Positions 32,079 through 34,071 of a DNA stretch of 34,071 nucleotides are shown piece after piece. The notes under the pieces were generated by a model. The model made no database searches. It was given only the letters and a program-made list of their open reading frames with translations, and had not been told where the DNA came from. The DNA comes from Halomarinibacterium sp041392125 (GTDB lineage: Bacteria > Bacteroidota > Bacteroidia > Flavobacteriales > Flavobacteriaceae), in the NCBI GenBank assembly GCA_041392125.1, contig JAWKMR010000016.1, forward strand, positions 1 through 34,071, written 5' to 3'. Numbering within the stretch: the stretch's first letter is position 1; each line of letters opens with the position of its first letter. The translations under genes and the position numbers were made by a program.

Positions 32079-33363
32079 CTTCTAGAATGCCTTCAGAATT
32101 GTTTTTTTTCTGAAAAAAATTCAACAAAATAAAAGTTACTACAGCAGGCAAAACCCATCCCATATTTTGGTTCGCAAATGGAATGGTATTTTTAATCACA
32201 TCTAAATTTATTTCAGAAGAAATAGCTGTTAAAAAATCCGGTATGCTAAATAAAAATGTTACTAAAACCACGCCCCTGAAAACAAACTTTGAAGACCATT
32301 TTTCCGGTAGTACGTTTAACACAATTAAAACAATAGTAATAGGATAAAGAAATAAGAGCGCAGGAAAAGCAATTGAAATAATGCTTGAAACAGGTAGTTG
32401 CCCCATGAGCACCCCTATAATACATCCTACTATCACTGTTATTTTAAAGGCCTTTTGTGAATTATTGGCAATCCCTTTCACAAAGTCGGCAGTCCCGGTT
32501 ACTATGCCCACTGCGGTCGTAAAACAAGCCAGAGACACTAAAACGGCTAAAAACGCAGTGCCCATATTACTTAAAGATTGTGTGCTTAATATAGTAAGAA
32601 ACCGAGCTCTTTCGGTAACTTCTTCCAAGGCACTATAATGAGCCCCTAAAGCTATTAAACCAAGATATATAAGGATTAAAGCAATTCCCGCAACGATTCC
32701 GGCTTTGGTAATAATACCCTTTTTTTCAGCAAATGAAAGTTGGGATTGAAAAGATAGTGATATTACAATGACACCGCCCACCACAACACCCCCAATGGCA
32801 TCAAAGGTTTGATAGCCTTCTAAAATTCCGGCAGAGAAGGTGTTTTCAAAAATAGTAGTTTTTACGATGTCAGAATCTGAAGAAAGCCCAATGGCAATAA
32901 TCAATAGTAAAATACCTAAGATAAGTGGCGTTAAAAATTTACCAATAATGTCTAAAATTTTAGATCTATTTAAAGAAAACACTAACACCAATAAAAAATA
33001 CAACGTACTTGTCCAAAGTGATGAAATGGAAAAATAAGGAGCTACGGCCATTTCATGGGTTACCGAAGCCGTTCTGGGAGCTGGTAAGCCAATAGATACA
33101 ATATAGATGAGAACACCAAAAAGGAGGGCAAATTTGGGTGATACTTTTTTGCCAAAATCCAACAAAGAACCCTGTAATCTTGCATGACCATATATGGCTA
33201 AAATAGGAATACACACTGCAGAAAGGATAAATCCAACAAAAACCCACCCCCAATCTTGCCCACTATTATAACCCAAAAAAGGAGGTAAAATAAGATTTCC
33301 GGCACCAAAAAAAAGGGAAAAAAGTGCAAAAGCGGTAATGAAGACTTGCTTGCTATGTTGCAT
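32071..33363 (-). CDS. brnQ: Branched-chain amino acid transporter, LIVCS (BrnQ) family
   Basis: A 430-residue inner-membrane symporter with about 12 hydrophobic helices that imports leucine, isoleucine and valine with Na+ or H+. The start QVFITAFALFSLFFGAGNLI, the next block PPFLGYNSGQDWGWVFVGF, and the central YQTFDAIGGVVVGGVIVISL are characteristic of the family. The last residues are a short charged tail (FFQKKNNSEGILEEN). No LRP-type regulator or leucine-responsive element is adjacent. It is divergent from the alpha/beta hydrolase with only 29 bases between start codons, so its promoter must lie inside the neighbouring coding sequence. Confidence 0.93.
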   Translation of the reverse strand: MQHSKQVFITAFALFSLFFGAGNLILPPFLGYNSGQDWGWVFVGFILSAVCIPILAIYGHARLQGSLLDFGKKVSPKFALLFGVLIYIVSIGLPAPRTASVTHEMAVAPYFSISSLWTSTLYFLLVLVFSLNRSKILDIIGKFLTPLILGILLLIIAIGLSSDSDIVKTTIFENTFSAGILEGYQTFDAIGGVVVGGVIVISLSFQSQLSFAEKKGIITKAGIVAGIALILIYLGLIALGAHYSALEEVTERARFLTILSTQSLSNMGTAFLAVLVSLACFTTAVGIVTGTADFVKGIANNSQKAFKITVIVGCIIGVLMGQLPVSSIISIAFPALLFLYPITIVLIVLNVLPEKWSSKFVFRGVVLVTFLFSIPDFLTAISSEINLDVIKNTIPFANQNMGWVLPAVVTFILLNFFQKKNNSEGILEEN

Positions 33364-33392
33364 TGACGGATATTTGTCGTGAAGATAGAAAA

Positions 33393-34071
33393 ATGATTTT
33401 TCAGTACAATAATACCCCTATTTATTATCACGTTAAAGGCAAAGGTCCTGCTTTGGTTTTACTGCACGGATTTCTAGAAAGTTCCAACATTTGGAATAAT
33501 TTTATTAGACCCCTTTCTGAAAAATATACTGTAATAACAATAGATCTCCCAGGACATGGGAAAAGTGATACAGTGGCTGAAATTCATACCATGGAATTAA
33601 TGGCTGAAGCAGTAAACTCGCTTTTAATTTCGTTAAAAATTTCTGAAGTAATCCTCATGGGCCATTCTATGGGGGGTTATGTAGCATTAGCATTTACCGA
33701 ATTATTTGAAGAAAAGGTTGGCAAGCTTTTATTACTTAATTCTACCACCGAAGCCGATAGTACCGAACGAAAAGAAAATAGGAATCGTGCCATTGACTTA
33801 ATTACAAAAGGCAAGAACCCCTTTTTAAGTATGGCGATACCCCATTTGTTTTCAGAAACTTCACGAAAAACATTTTCCGAAGCAATAGAAATTTTAAAAA
33901 AAGAAGCTTTTCTTTTCCCAACAGAAGGTATCATTGCCAATATAAAAGGAATGCGTAACCGAAAAGAGCGAACTTTTGTTTTAAAAAATTTCTCTAAAGA
34001 AAAATGGATTATCTGTGGAATTGAAGACCCTATTGTACCAGTAACTACCTCAAAATCAATTTCAAAACAAA
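33393..34071 (+). CDS. Alpha/beta hydrolase, 3' end outside window
   Basis: Only the first 226 codons are visible. Reading from ATG at 33393 gives MIFQYNNTPIYYHVKGKGPA, then the oxyanion-hole motif LLHGFLESSNIW, the strand IDLPGHGKSD and a normal nucleophile elbow MGHSMGGYVAL with Ser intact. The candidate catalytic acid is in WIICGIEDPIVP; the His would lie beyond the edge. It resembles small cytosolic esterase/lipase-like enzymes (BioH / MenH / YbfF group), but substrate is not predictable. Its likely promoter overlaps the start of the divergent brnQ gene. Confidence 0.88.
   Translation, partial: MIFQYNNTPIYYHVKGKGPALVLLHGFLESSNIWNNFIRPLSEKYTVITIDLPGHGKSDTVAEIHTMELMAEAVNSLLISLKISEVILMGHSMGGYVALAFTELFEEKVGKLLLLNSTTEADSTERKENRNRAIDLITKGKNPFLSMAIPHLFSETSRKTFSEAIEILKKEAFLFPTEGIIANIKGMRNRKERTFVLKNFSKEKWIICGIEDPIVPVTTSKSISKQ

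Overview
The window comes from an AT-rich genome of the phylum Bacteroidota, most likely a marine member of the Flavobacteriaceae. Several things point there: promoter -7 boxes of the TAnnTTTG type, a secreted protein with a type IX secretion (T9SS) C-terminal sorting domain, the order panC-panD-flippase-esterase-radA, an SdhC-SdhA-SdhB complex with a single large cytochrome b subunit, and lipoproteins with relaxed lipoboxes. I see no rRNA, tRNA, CRISPR array, insertion sequence or phage gene. Apart from two small repeat-associated anomalies this looks like ordinary chromosomal core.

Layout. At 1-722 (minus) lies the start of a GlgA-like glycogen synthase, cut by the window edge. At 824-5577 (plus) runs a likely operon: panC, panD, a flippase-like membrane protein with a TTG start, a secreted esterase-fold protein that has lost its serine nucleophile, and radA. 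Exodeoxyribonuclease III (minus) and an 1138-residue outer-membrane barrel protein of unknown function (plus) diverge from 6411-6533. A T9SS cargo protein (10000-12690, minus), a small lipoprotein and glycyl-tRNA synthetase follow, separated by back-to-back hairpin terminators. Next come a membrane-anchored coiled-coil protein (minus) divergent from comF and an Ig-like lipoprotein (plus).

From 18163 to 29422 everything reads on the minus strand: an omega-amidase, katG, a methionine/glutamine-type aminotransferase, the sdhC-sdhA-sdhB operon with a four-helix-bundle gene placed between sdhA and sdhB, and a secreted Asp-box beta-propeller protein. The right end holds a Crp-family regulator and aminopeptidase P (plus), a free-standing carbohydrate-binding domain protein and BrnQ (minus), and a truncated alpha/beta hydrolase (plus).

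How genes work together. PanC and PanD supply beta-alanine and pantothenate for coenzyme A. SdhCAB is the respiratory succinate:quinone oxidoreductase. The aminotransferase and omega-amidase probably form the two-step glutamine transaminase / omega-amidase route that clears 2-oxo-amides, although katG now sits between them. The partial GlgA-like gene and the CBM48 protein both relate to glycogen-like glucans but lie at opposite ends of the window.

The most unusual signals are: (i) the inverted-repeat-flanked four-helix-bundle cassette inside the sdh operon; (ii) a strongly over-represented 9-base word, TTTCAGAAA and its reverse complement, often in close inverted pairs; (iii) the esterase-like protein with Asp in place of the nucleophilic Ser; and (iv) a glycogen-synthase-like protein without the usual ADP-glucose motif. 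No gap between genes exceeds 300 bases. The two longest (12691-12940 and 31818-32070) hold only promoters, part of a terminator and AT-rich spacer as far as I can see.
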